Of a stretch of 33,854 bases of DNA, positions 16,537 to 24,257 are shown piece after piece. Position 1 is the first letter of the stretch; every line of letters starts with the position of its first letter. Where the stretch lies: the NCBI GenBank assembly GCA_016871015.1, contig VFZX01000037.1:1-33854 (forward strand), in the 5' to 3' direction. The stretch is from Acidobacteriota bacterium. Lineage in GTDB: Bacteria; Acidobacteriota; Terriglobia; Bryobacterales; Bryobacteraceae. The notes beneath the pieces are model-generated. The model was not told the origin of the DNA. It saw only the letters and a list, made by a program, of their open reading frames with translations, and ran no database searches. Both the position numbers and the translations under genes were made by a program.

Positions 16537-19038
16537 TTAGCGGCCAAACAGGCTGCGTACCGGCACGGGCGGCTCTCCGCCACGCAACGCGGCCCAGAGG
16601 ATCTCGTTCAACTCGTCATCGTCGATGCGGTCCGCTTCGGTGAAGTCCATCTGTCCGGATCTTCGGGCTCCGGCGGCCGCCGCCAGGTTCCGGTCCGTAA
16701 GCGAAATCCGCGGCTTCTCGGCGACATACGGCGTTGTGTCCGCCGTCGAGGCAAACGCGTTCCACATCGGCTGCGCCGCCGCGTCAAAGGTCGTCATCGG
16801 TTGCAGCCCGAGGATCAGCTCCATGGTTCGCAGCATCGAAGTCGTGTTGTAGAACGTGGAATCGATCACGCCGGGGCGGCGGGTGTACGGGGACAGCACA
16901 TAAGCGGGAGACCGGTGCGAATCCACGTGGTCCGGCCCGTTCTGCGCGTCGTCCTCGAGCACGAAGATCGCCATCTTCGCCCAGAACTTCGACTTCGACA
17001 GCGCCTCGACGATCATCCCCAGCGCGTAGTCGTTGTCCGCCATCGCCGACAGCGGCGCGATCTTGCCCGCTGCGGTTCCCGAAGTATGATCGTTACCCAG
17101 CCGCACGATGATGAACCGCGGCATGGTGCCGCTCTGCTCGAATCCGGCGAGATCCCGCAGGAACACCTGCGCCCGGTCCACATCCGGATAATCCATGTCG
17201 AACGCGCGGTAGTTCACGTTGGTGTGGGGCGCGAGAACGGCGTCGCGCACGGCCGAGATCTGGCGCTCGCCCGCCGGCGCGGCCTTCGGGAAGTTGGTCG
17301 CGAAGTAGCCGTAGTTGCGCAGCGACAGACCAGCCTGAGCCACTTGGTTCCAGAGGTAGCCCGCCGGTGGCGACGCCGCCGGCTCGCCTCCTTCGTAGTC
17401 GTAGTGCCGCCGCCTTCCGCCGTAGCTGTTGGGCCACATGCGCTGGACGTAGTCCGGCGCGATTGCGGCGGTGCTCCAGTTGTGCCCGTCGGCGCTCACG
17501 TCGGCCGAGACGTAGAAGTTGTCGAACAGCACGAATTCACGCGCCAGCTTGTGGTGATTCGGCGACACGCGCTCCGGGAACAGGCAAAGCGACGGATCCA
17601 CGTTGCCGCGGCCGAGATCCCCCAGCACCTGGTCGAACGTCCGGTTCTCCTTCACGATGTAGATCACGTGTTCCACCGGCGACTTGCCGCCCGGCGACGC
17701 GGGCACCGGATTCCCGTCCGGAATCTGCAGCCGGTCCAGTTGCGTATCGCGGTAGGGAGTGTTCGCCATCACCTGGGTTGTGTAGCCACGCATCGTGATG
17801 TCGTCGAACGGCGGCGCGACCACCGATGCCGTTCCGGTCTGCAGCCGTCCCACGTAGCGGACGGCGTTCACGCCCTGATGGACAGGCGAGGGCCGGACCG
17901 TGGGATTCGGTCCATTCTCTGCGTTGGGAAAGCTGCGCAGCCCGCGCCCATTGAGGATTACCAGTTTCCCGTTCGGCAGCACGCGCGCCGACGACGGATA
18001 CCAGCCCGACGGTAGGAATCCCATGACGCGCGACCGCGATCCGGTCACATCCACCATCGCCACCGCATTCGCGTCCGAGCAGACCACGAACAACCGGCTC
18101 AGGTCCTCGCTCAATTCGAGCGCCGACGGCGTCATGCCCAGCGGTTGGCGCGGCGTGAGGGAGACGTTGAGGGTCTCCAGCAGCCGCAACTCGCTCGTCT
18201 CGCCCACACCAACCGAGTACACCCGGTTCGTGTTCGACGCCGTCACAAACAACCGCAGCTTGAACGGTGTGGGCTGATCCTCTTCGTTCATCGTGATCTT
18301 GTCCCGCACGATGATGTCGGTGGCGTGGGCGCCGAGACGCAGCATGTTGACCCGCTTCCCGGAGTCCGTTTCATACTGCGAGAGCGTGCCGTCGGCCCAG
18401 CTTGTCACGAAATACGTCTTGCCATTCGGATGGAACAGGATCCGGTACGGGCGGCGGCTCGTCTTGTACCGCTCGATCACACGGCCCGACTGCGGATTGA
18501 TCACCAGCGTCTCGTCGCGGAACAGCGCGTTGACGTACAGCATCCGGTCATCCGGCGTCAGTGCCAGATCGCCGAGAAAATCGGTGTGCTTGCGATCGGC
18601 CTCCTCAACAACGCCGAACGTGCGATTCAGCCGCAGCGCTCCCTCAGGTGAAAACGTGAACTCATAGACCGCCGCCCGCGATCCGCCGCTCACATACAGA
18701 ATCCGGCCATTCCGCGTGAACTGCATCCCGAGCCAGGCATCGGGAACCGGAGCGCTGCTCACCACCCTCTCGCTCGCAATGTCGATCACCGACAGCGAAG
18801 GCGGATTGTAGCCCGCGTTCATCACCACCAAGAACTTCTTGTCCGGCGAAACCAGCGAGTTCATCGGAAACGTGTCGAGCGGGATTTGTTTCCCCGCCGG
18901 CTTGACCGTCCACCCTGTGTTGACCAGGTGTCCGCCGCCGGGGAGCGGTCCGGGCTGCTGCCGGATCCGGCCGGATTGGGACACGAGTACTACTGCCGCG
19001 CCCACTGTCAGCGCCGCGGCCCAGATTGCGCGCTTCAT
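16537..19038 (-). CDS. YncE-like beta-propeller / phosphoesterase fusion protein
   Basis: An 833-residue exported protein. The N-terminus (MKRAIWAAALTVGAAVVLVS) is a signal peptide or membrane anchor. Residues about 55-440 carry repeated YVTN/YncE-like propeller blades (SPDKKFLVVMNAGYNPPSLSVIDIAS and later copies). From about 455 the phospholipase C/acid-phosphatase-type phosphoesterase domain begins with VIYIVKENRTFDQ, where E464-N465 and the following R-T-F-D match the family metal site. FVLEDDAQNGPDHVDSHRSP and STFYNTTSMLRTMELILGLQPM complete it. The propeller may present substrates to the phosphoesterase. The ATG overlaps the nadE stop by one base (TAATG), and GH57 follows 4 nt later. The substrate is unknown. 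Confidence 0.9.
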   Translation of the reverse strand: MKRAIWAAALTVGAAVVLVSQSGRIRQQPGPLPGGGHLVNTGWTVKPAGKQIPLDTFPMNSLVSPDKKFLVVMNAGYNPPSLSVIDIASERVVSSAPVPDAWLGMQFTRNGRILYVSGGSRAAVYEFTFSPEGALRLNRTFGVVEEADRKHTDFLGDLALTPDDRMLYVNALFRDETLVINPQSGRVIERYKTSRRPYRILFHPNGKTYFVTSWADGTLSQYETDSGKRVNMLRLGAHATDIIVRDKITMNEEDQPTPFKLRLFVTASNTNRVYSVGVGETSELRLLETLNVSLTPRQPLGMTPSALELSEDLSRLFVVCSDANAVAMVDVTGSRSRVMGFLPSGWYPSSARVLPNGKLVILNGRGLRSFPNAENGPNPTVRPSPVHQGVNAVRYVGRLQTGTASVVAPPFDDITMRGYTTQVMANTPYRDTQLDRLQIPDGNPVPASPGGKSPVEHVIYIVKENRTFDQVLGDLGRGNVDPSLCLFPERVSPNHHKLAREFVLFDNFYVSADVSADGHNWSTAAIAPDYVQRMWPNSYGGRRRHYDYEGGEPAASPPAGYLWNQVAQAGLSLRNYGYFATNFPKAAPAGERQISAVRDAVLAPHTNVNYRAFDMDYPDVDRAQVFLRDLAGFEQSGTMPRFIIVRLGNDHTSGTAAGKIAPLSAMADNDYALGMIVEALSKSKFWAKMAIFVLEDDAQNGPDHVDSHRSPAYVLSPYTRRPGVIDSTFYNTTSMLRTMELILGLQPMTTFDAAAQPMWNAFASTADTTPYVAEKPRISLTDRNLAAAAGARRSGQMDFTEADRIDDDELNEILWAALRGGEPPVPVRSLFGR

Positions 19039-20678
19039 TATTCAGTAAACCTCTGTGCAATGGGGAACCGCCGCCCGATTCCAAACGCCTTGGTGGTCAC
19101 TTTAAGCCCGGGGGCGGCTTGCTGGCGCTTGTATTCGTTGCGGTCCACCTTCCGCGCGATGTCCCGCACCAGATCCAAAGGAAGTCCCAGGTCCGCGGCG
19201 ATCCGCGGCGGGGGCTGCATCTCTTCCACGTACAACCGCAGGATAGCGTCGAGGACATCGTACTCCGGAAGCGAGTCGCTGTCCTTTTGATCTGGCCGCA
19301 GTTCCGCCGACGGAGGCTTGGTGAAGACGCTCTCGGGGATCGCGCCGCCGTGGCGCTGGCTGCCAATCCGCGACAGTTCGTAAACAAGGGTCTTGGGCAC
19401 GTCGCTGATCACGGCCAGTCCACCGCACATGTCGCCGTAGAGCGTACAGTAGCCGACCGCCAGCTCGCTCTTGTTCCCCGTGGTCAACACCAGCGCGCCC
19501 CACTTGTTCGAAAGCGCCATCAGAGTCAGCCCGCGGAGACGGGCCTGAATGTTCTCCTCGGTCACGTCGCGCTTGTTGTCCGGCCCGAATACCGGATCCA
19601 GGCCATCGAGCATCTTGCCATAACCTTCCGTGATCGGGATGATCTCGAACCGGATCCCCAGCCGCTCAGCCATCGCGCGCGCATCCGCCACCGAGTGATC
19701 GCTCGAAAACGGACCGGGCATCGCGATGCCCGTGACATTTTCCCGTCCCACGGCATCGACGGCCACCACAGCGGTGAGCGAGGAGTCGATGCCCCCGGAA
19801 AGCCCGATCAGCACCCGCTTGAATCCGCACTTGGTGAGGTAGTCCCGTGTTCCCAAGACCAGCGCCTCATACACCGCCTCGCTCTCGTTGGCGAACGTGC
19901 GATTGTACTGGACGGTAGGAGACTCGGTGTCGACGATCACCAGGTCCTCCTGGAACGATGCCGCCTGCGCGATCAACTCGCCGTGCGCGCTCATCGCGAA
20001 GCTCGATCCATCGAACACCAACTGGTCGTTGCCGCCGACCTGGTTGACGTAGAGCACCGGGATCGCGTGGCGGCACGCCAGCGCCTGGAACATCTGGGTC
20101 CGCTGCGCCCGCTTGCCCATGTGGTAGGGCGAGGCGTTGATGCTGATCAGGAGTTTGGCGCCATCAGCGACAAGCTCGTCCACCGGATCGCGCTGGTAGA
20201 GCGGATGGCGCCAGTAGTGCTTGTCGTTCCAGGCATCCTCGCAAACGGTGATCCCAACATCCTCGAAAGGAACCTGCTTTTTTCCGGGCAGGAAGTAGCG
20301 GCCCTCGTCGAACACGTCGTAGGTGGGAAGCAGCATTTTCGTCTGCCGGAAGATCTCTTTTCCTCCGCGCAGGACGGCGGCGGCGTTTACCGCCTGCTTC
20401 CCGGAGTCCGCACGGGCCGCGGCGACGGTCCCCGTCACAATCGTGATCGGAAGGTGCGCCGTTTTCTCGGCGAGCTTCGTCAACTCGACCTCGGCGCTCG
20501 CGACAAACGCGGGCCGCTCGATCAGGTCGCGCGGCGGATAACCGCATATCGCGAGCTCCGGGAACGCGGCGATTTGCGCGCCGCAGGCGGCGGCCTGGCT
20601 GGCAAAATCGGCGATCTTTGCGGCATTGCCGGCCATGTCGCCAACGGTTGTATTGATCTGGCCGAGGGCGATCCTCAT
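19038..20678 (-). CDS. nadE: Glutamine-dependent NAD+ synthase
   Basis: A 546-residue two-domain enzyme that amidates nicotinic acid adenine dinucleotide to NAD+ using ammonia from glutamine. The N-terminal nitrilase-type glutaminase has the Glu-Lys-Cys triad E41 (FPELAICGYPPRDL), K114 (QTKMLLPTYDVFDE) and C146 (ITVCEDAW). The C-terminal ATP-pyrophosphatase-type synthetase has the P-loop SGGIDSS at 294-300 and TTGNKSELAVGY. The start at 20678 (MRIALGQINTTVGD) fits the family. A possible upstream ATG at 20696 overlaps the -10 box and is unlikely. It heads an operon with the propeller/phosphoesterase and GH57 genes. It is cytoplasmic. Confidence 0.96.
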   Translation of the reverse strand: MRIALGQINTTVGDMAGNAAKIADFASQAAACGAQIAAFPELAICGYPPRDLIERPAFVASAEVELTKLAEKTAHLPITIVTGTVAAARADSGKQAVNAAAVLRGGKEIFRQTKMLLPTYDVFDEGRYFLPGKKQVPFEDVGITVCEDAWNDKHYWRHPLYQRDPVDELVADGAKLLISINASPYHMGKRAQRTQMFQALACRHAIPVLYVNQVGGNDQLVFDGSSFAMSAHGELIAQAASFQEDLVIVDTESPTVQYNRTFANESEAVYEALVLGTRDYLTKCGFKRVLIGLSGGIDSSLTAVVAVDAVGRENVTGIAMPGPFSSDHSVADARAMAERLGIRFEIIPITEGYGKMLDGLDPVFGPDNKRDVTEENIQARLRGLTLMALSNKWGALVLTTGNKSELAVGYCTLYGDMCGGLAVISDVPKTLVYELSRIGSQRHGGAIPESVFTKPPSAELRPDQKDSDSLPEYDVLDAILRLYVEEMQPPPRIAADLGLPLDLVRDIARKVDRNEYKRQQAAPGLKVTTKAFGIGRRFPIAQRFTE

Positions 20679-20684
20679 GCGTTC

Positions 20685-20724
20685 GGGATATCCCATTGTA
20701 GCGGCGAAGGTGATAAGCTGCCAA
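20685..20724 (-). promoter_or_regulatory. nadE promoter with palindrome at the start site
   Basis: On the minus strand TTGGCA (20719-20724) and TACAAT (20695-20700) are 18 bp apart, each 5 of 6 to consensus. A perfect palindrome GGGATATCCC (20685-20694) follows immediately, where transcription should start, about 10 nt before the ATG at 20678. It could be an operator. No Shine-Dalgarno is visible. Confidence 0.5.
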
Positions 20725-20729
20725 TCATC

Positions 20730-21749
20730 ATGACCCGTAGAAGTCTGATTCTCGCCCCAAGTGCGGCTGCCTGGGCCAACGGCAAGCCCATCCGTGCCGC
20801 GGTCTACGGTACCGGACACGCGCACGCCATGGGCAAAATCCAGGCGTTGCGTTCACTCGAAGGCCGCTACAGCCTGGTGGGAGTATGCGAGCCGCTGCTG
20901 CCGCGCCCCAAACACCAGGCCGTGGAGGGAGTCCGCTGGCTCACCGAGCGCGAGATGCTCGATGACGCGTCGATTGAGCTGATCGCGGTCGAGTCCCGGG
21001 TCCAGGAGAACCTGGCCTACGCGCGCGCCGCGGTGGATGCCGGAAAGTTCGTCCACCTGGACAAGGCGCCGGGCGAGGACCTGGCCGCCTTTGGCAGGAT
21101 CCTGCACGATGCCGGACGCCGCCAGCGGATTGTGCAATTGGGCTACCAGTGGCGCTATCACCCGGCGATGAACGCGGCCATCGAGGCGGCCCGCAAGGGC
21201 TGGCTGGGTGAGGTCCACCATGTCCGTGCCTCGATCGACAAGCCGATCCCGGCGGCCGAACGCGCACAGTTGGCCCTGTTCCGCGGCGGGATGATGTTCG
21301 AGCTCGGCTGCCACCTGGTGGACCGCGTCACAGACCTGCTCGGCAAGCCCACTCGCGTGACTGCATACCTGTGGCATCACAGCTCGGCCCCGGACAAGTT
21401 GGCCGACAACACCAAGGCGGTCCTGGAGTATCCGCGGGCGATGGCGGAGATCCACGTCGCGGCGATGGACCCCAACGGCAACTCCTACCGCACTTTCGCC
21501 ATCACCGGCACCAACGGCTCGATGACCGTCACCCCGTTCGCTCCGCTCCGGCTGGCCAGCCACCTGAAGGAGGCCGCCGGACCCTATCCAGCCGGCAGGA
21601 AAGAGCACACCTTCGCCGCTGAAGCCCGCTCCTACACCCCGGACTTCCTGGAGATGGCCCGCGTGATCCGCGAGGGCGCACAGCCGTCCTACAGCGCAAG
21701 GCACGACCTGATGACCCAGGAAGTGCTGCTCAAGGCCTGCGGCTTTTGA
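20730..21749 (+). CDS. Gfo/Idh/MocA family oxidoreductase
   Basis: A 339-residue NAD(P)-dependent oxidoreductase of the sugar/inositol dehydrogenase superfamily. The Rossmann glycine pattern AVYGTGHAHAMGKI is near residues 24-37 and a LGYQWRYHPAMNAAI segment begins the second domain. The usual cofactor-contacting EKP motif is replaced by DKA (FVHLDKAPGEDL). The N-terminus MTRRSLILAPSAAAWANG looks like a cut-down twin-arginine signal, as in exported Gfo/Idh/MocA proteins of these phyla. The start at 20730 is the only plausible ATG near the family start. It is divergent from nadE, with 51 nt between starts, and convergent with the PPOX gene: the two stops abut inside the palindrome TTGATCAA. 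Confidence 0.9.
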   Translation: MTRRSLILAPSAAAWANGKPIRAAVYGTGHAHAMGKIQALRSLEGRYSLVGVCEPLLPRPKHQAVEGVRWLTEREMLDDASIELIAVESRVQENLAYARAAVDAGKFVHLDKAPGEDLAAFGRILHDAGRRQRIVQLGYQWRYHPAMNAAIEAARKGWLGEVHHVRASIDKPIPAAERAQLALFRGGMMFELGCHLVDRVTDLLGKPTRVTAYLWHHSSAPDKLADNTKAVLEYPRAMAEIHVAAMDPNGNSYRTFAITGTNGSMTVTPFAPLRLASHLKEAAGPYPAGRKEHTFAAEARSYTPDFLEMARVIREGAQPSYSARHDLMTQEVLLKACGF

Positions 21750-22349
21750 TCAATACAGACGCTTGGCGTAGGACTCGGCGACCGACGCCTCGATCTGCTC
21801 CGCGCTATCGGCGACGTCGATCTGGTCCTTGAGCATGCTTCCATAGGAGGGCAGCGAGCCGCGCTCGACCTTGTAGTCGGGCTGCCACAGCTTGGACCGG
21901 ATCAGCGCCTTGCCGCAGTGCAGGAACGCCTCGCCAATCGTGACAACCATCACCGATCGCGGCTGCTTGCCGCCCACGTTCCAGCGGGCGAGCAGCTCGG
22001 GATCGACCGACAGGCGCGCCGTTCCGTTGATGCGCAGCGACTCATCCACCCCGGGGACCAGAAACAGCAGCCCGACCTGGGGATTGGAGGCGATGTTGGA
22101 CAGCGAGTCCAGCCGGTTGTTGCCGGGCCAGTCGGGAATGGCAATCGTCTGGTCGTCGAGCACCTGCACGAATCCGGGACTGTCACCCCGGGGCGAGACG
22201 TCGGCGCCCGCATCGCCCTGGGTGCCCAGGCACAGGAACGGCGAGAGTTCGATGAAGGCGCGGCAATGCCGGTCCAGCTTGCGAAGCGACTTGAGCTTGG
22301 CCCGTTCAAGTGCGGGGCCGTAGGACTGGCGGAGTTCGGTGGGAGTCAT
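21750..22349 (-). CDS. PPOX-class flavin-binding protein (MSMEG_1061/DR2398-like)
   Basis: A 199-residue protein of the pyridoxamine-5'-phosphate-oxidase-like split-barrel fold that binds FMN or F420. Family features are FLCLGTQGDAGADVSPRGD (about 38-56), IPDWPGNNRLDSLSNIASNPQVG (about 71-93) and the C-terminal AFLHCGKALIRSKLW. These match the PPOX subgroup typified by MSMEG_1061 and DR2398, whose substrates are poorly known, rather than true PdxH. It is cytoplasmic. It is divergent from the ATPase gene, with 26 nt between starts, and convergent with the oxidoreductase gene. Confidence 0.87.
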   Translation of the reverse strand: MTPTELRQSYGPALERAKLKSLRKLDRHCRAFIELSPFLCLGTQGDAGADVSPRGDSPGFVQVLDDQTIAIPDWPGNNRLDSLSNIASNPQVGLLFLVPGVDESLRINGTARLSVDPELLARWNVGGKQPRSVMVVTIGEAFLHCGKALIRSKLWQPDYKVERGSLPSYGSMLKDQIDVADSAEQIEASVAESYAKRLY

Positions 22350-22356
22350 GGCACAA

Positions 22357-22389
22357 CCAGTTATACTGGCGTTGGGTGCGATTCGTCAA
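22357..22389 (-). promoter_or_regulatory. PPOX promoter overlapping a symmetric divergent operator
   Basis: On the minus strand TTGACG (22384-22389) and TATAAC (22360-22365) are 18 bp apart, and the -10 ends 10 nt before the ATG at 22349. The -10 lies inside a perfect inverted repeat CCAGT-TAT-ACTGG (22357-22369). Read on the plus strand, the same repeat contains TATACT (22362-22367), a possible -10 for the ATPase gene whose GTG is at 22376. A protein bound here could control both genes. Confidence 0.5.
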
Positions 22390-23536
22390 ATCGGTCAGAG
22401 CGAAGAACCTGCTGTCCTTTGGGGACCCAGGGATCGACTTCGAGCTTCAAGACCTGAACGTCATTATCGGGCCGAACAGCAGCGGAAAATCGAACCTCGT
22501 CTCCTTGTTCTCCCTCCTTCGTGGCGCGACGGCGAGCACGGCAGGTAAGATCACGGACGTCATCAGCACGGGCGGCGGGGCTCGCGAATGGCTCTGGAAG
22601 GGCGCGCAGGATCCGGTCAGTGCCGAACTGGGCGTCGCCATCGCCCGTCCTGTGGGCTCCGGGTCACTGTACTACAGCTTGGCCTTTCGAGAAGAAGCCA
22701 ACCGCTTTCTGTTGCTGGAGGAGAGGCTCGATCCCGGCGGCAGATCCAGACCCTTCTACCACTGGAAGGGGGAAGAGCACGCCCATGTCTTGCGGAACGG
22801 GAAGCCGATGAAAGAGCCGGTCGAGCCCGGACGGATGTCCATGTCCCATCGATGGATCAAGAGCCAGTATCCGGAACTCGCGTACACATCGGAGTCCCTG
22901 GCCTCGATACGGATCTTCCAGGACTGGCAGTTCGGATGGAAATCCGGCGCACGGTATTCCTCGTACGCAGACATGCCGAGTGATTTCCTCGCCGAGGATG
23001 CGGGCAATTTGGCGATTGTGATCGGTGACCTGATTTTTCACGGCCTCGAAAGCGAGATCCTCAGATTCGTCCAACTGGCCGACCCGAGCGCCACTGGCGT
23101 CAAGACTCTCACCCAAGCAGGAGGGATCCAGCTCTTCGTTGTTGAGCGGCAACTCCTCACCCCGGCTCCGGCGGCGCGGCTGTCAAAGGGAGTTCTGCAA
23201 CTCCTGTCCCTGGCGGCCATCCTGTTACATCCCGCTCCTCCGAAACTCATCTGTATTGAGGAGCCGGAAAACGGTCTTCACCCCGACGTGCTCACGGACC
23301 TCGCGAAGCTGCTGATGGAGGCGTCCGCGCGCACACAGTTGATCGTGACGACTCATTCCGAGGTGCTTGTCGATTCGCTCACTTCATGTCCCGAGACGGT
23401 TGTGGTCTGCGAGAAATTCCGCGGAGAGACCAGCCTGAAGCGGCTCGCTCCCGAAGAGGTCCGGATGTGGCAGGACGGTGGCAAGTCGCTCGGCCAAGTC
23501 TGGAGCATGGGTGCAATCGGAGGAAACCGTTGGTGA
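22376..23536 (+). CDS. OLD/RecF-like AAA ATPase (COG4637-like)
   Basis: A 386-residue ATPase of the SMC/ABC-like AAA_21 group. Walker A is GPNSSGKS at 32-39, a signature-like SKGVLQLLSLA lies near 270-280, Walker B is LICIEEPENGLHP near 290-301, and an H-loop TTHSEVLVDS follows near 324-333. The C-terminus LGQVWSMGAIGGNRW is a tail I recall for this ATPase family. I take the GTG at 22376 because the conserved N-terminus (RFVKSVRAKNLLSFGD) starts there; an earlier in-frame ATG at 22310 would overlap the divergent gene's coding sequence. Its TGA overlaps the next gene's GTG (GTGA), so the two are translationally coupled. Such ATPase plus DUF4276 pairs look like anti-phage or DNA-conflict modules; this is inferred from family context. 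Confidence 0.87.
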   Translation: MRFVKSVRAKNLLSFGDPGIDFELQDLNVIIGPNSSGKSNLVSLFSLLRGATASTAGKITDVISTGGGAREWLWKGAQDPVSAELGVAIARPVGSGSLYYSLAFREEANRFLLLEERLDPGGRSRPFYHWKGEEHAHVLRNGKPMKEPVEPGRMSMSHRWIKSQYPELAYTSESLASIRIFQDWQFGWKSGARYSSYADMPSDFLAEDAGNLAIVIGDLIFHGLESEILRFVQLADPSATGVKTLTQAGGIQLFVVERQLLTPAPAARLSKGVLQLLSLAAILLHPAPPKLICIEEPENGLHPDVLTDLAKLLMEASARTQLIVTTHSEVLVDSLTSCPETVVVCEKFRGETSLKRLAPEEVRMWQDGGKSLGQVWSMGAIGGNRW

Positions 23537-24114
23537 TCCAGCTCTTCGTGGAGGGAGGCGGTGATACCCGGGAACTGCAGCGTCGTGTGCGGGAAGCGTT
23601 TCACAAGCTCTTTGAAAGCGCACGGCTAACTGGGCGGCTCCCGCGCGTCATCGCCGCCGGAGGCCGCACGAATGCTATCCGCGGCTTCATGCACGCCATC
23701 GATCAGGGCTTCGAAGCGGTGCTGTTGGTCGACAGCGAGGGCCCAGTTGAAGGAGACAACGCTGCGGCAGCTACACTCCAGGAAAGAATGGCGGTCTCCG
23801 AAGCATGACCCGCGCATCCACCTGATGGTTCAGGTCATGGAAGCGTGGTTCTTGAGTCAACCCGACGTTATCGAGGAACACTTCGGCAGGCGCTTTCGCC
23901 GCGCAGCCCTTCCGAAGAGGCAACAGCCTCTTGAAGCTATTCCGAAGGACCAGGTGCTCAAGGCTATCGACGATGCGTCGAAAAGTCTGGTGCGGGACCG
24001 TACTCGAAAAACAAACGCCAGGGCTTCGAGATCCTCGGACGCCTCTCGAGCGGCCCCATTGAGGACGCCAGCCCCTTCGCCCGGCGCTTCTTTAACTACC
24101 TCCGCTCGCGGTAG
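23533..24114 (+). pseudogene. DUF4276 / TOPRIM-like protein with two compensating frameshifts
   Basis: A GTG at 23533-23535 overlaps the ATPase stop by 4 nt. The first part, in frame 1, begins with QLFVEGGGDTRELQ and continues to AVLLVDSEGPV. The VEGxxD and DxE elements resemble TOPRIM metal-binding motifs. From about 23765 the family pattern moves to frame 2 (KEWRSPKHDPRIHLMVQVMEAWFLSQPDVIEEHFGRRF as overlapping pieces). From about 24000 it returns to frame 1 (YSKNKRQGFEILGRLSSGPI, then [15 protein letters not shown]) and ends at TAG 24112-24114. One extra and one missing base explain this. Repaired, it would be 193 residues, a normal DUF4276 length. As written, translation stops at 23806-23808 after 91 residues. 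It is either a broken effector gene or a sequence error. Confidence 0.82.
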
Positions 24115-24156
24115 AATAAGAAAGAGGCACCCAGCCCAGGCGCCCGTTTCCCCAGC

Positions 24157-24246
24157 GGAGAGATGGCCGAGTGGTTGAAGGCGCACGCTTGGAAAGCGTG
24201 TATAGGGGAAACTCTATCGAGGGTTCGAATCCCTCTCTCTCCGCCA
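24157..24246 (+). tRNA. tRNA-Ser (anticodon GGA)
   Basis: A class II tRNA of 90 nt. The acceptor stem GGAGAGA (24157-24163) pairs with TCTCTCC (24236-24242), followed by G and an encoded CCA (24244-24246). The anticodon stem CACGC/GCGTG (24184-24188, 24196-24200) encloses loop TTGGAAA, giving GGA at 24191-24193. A long variable arm follows, and the T arm is GAGGG-TTCGAAT-CCCTC (24219-24235). It reads UCC and UCU codons. It lies 42 nt after the DUF4276 gene and 11 nt from the 3' end of the convergent receptor gene. TAGAAT at 24112-24117, overlapping the preceding stop codon, might be its -10 box. Confidence 0.97.
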
Positions 24247-24257
24247 GCGATTCCGCG

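Noticed and set aside
14997-18015. Long plus-strand open frames (about 500 codons each) opposite GH57 and the propeller-phosphoesterase
   Set aside because: The minus strand carries complete catalytic motifs here; the plus-strand translations are histidine/arginine-rich without recognisable domains.
19026-20729. Extended N-terminus for the Gfo/Idh/MocA protein
   Set aside because: The frame is open far upstream, but that part is antisense to nadE; the family start and signal-like N-terminus are at 20730.
21746-21753. TTGATCAA palindrome formed by the two convergent stop codons
   Set aside because: Two abutting TGA stops on opposite strands create it automatically; no sign of a binding site or terminator.
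22376-24114. Calling the cassette PARIS, Gabija or Septu
   Set aside because: The second gene looks like DUF4276, not DUF4435 (AriB), a UvrD-like helicase (GajB) or an HNH nuclease (PtuB), so a named system cannot be assigned.
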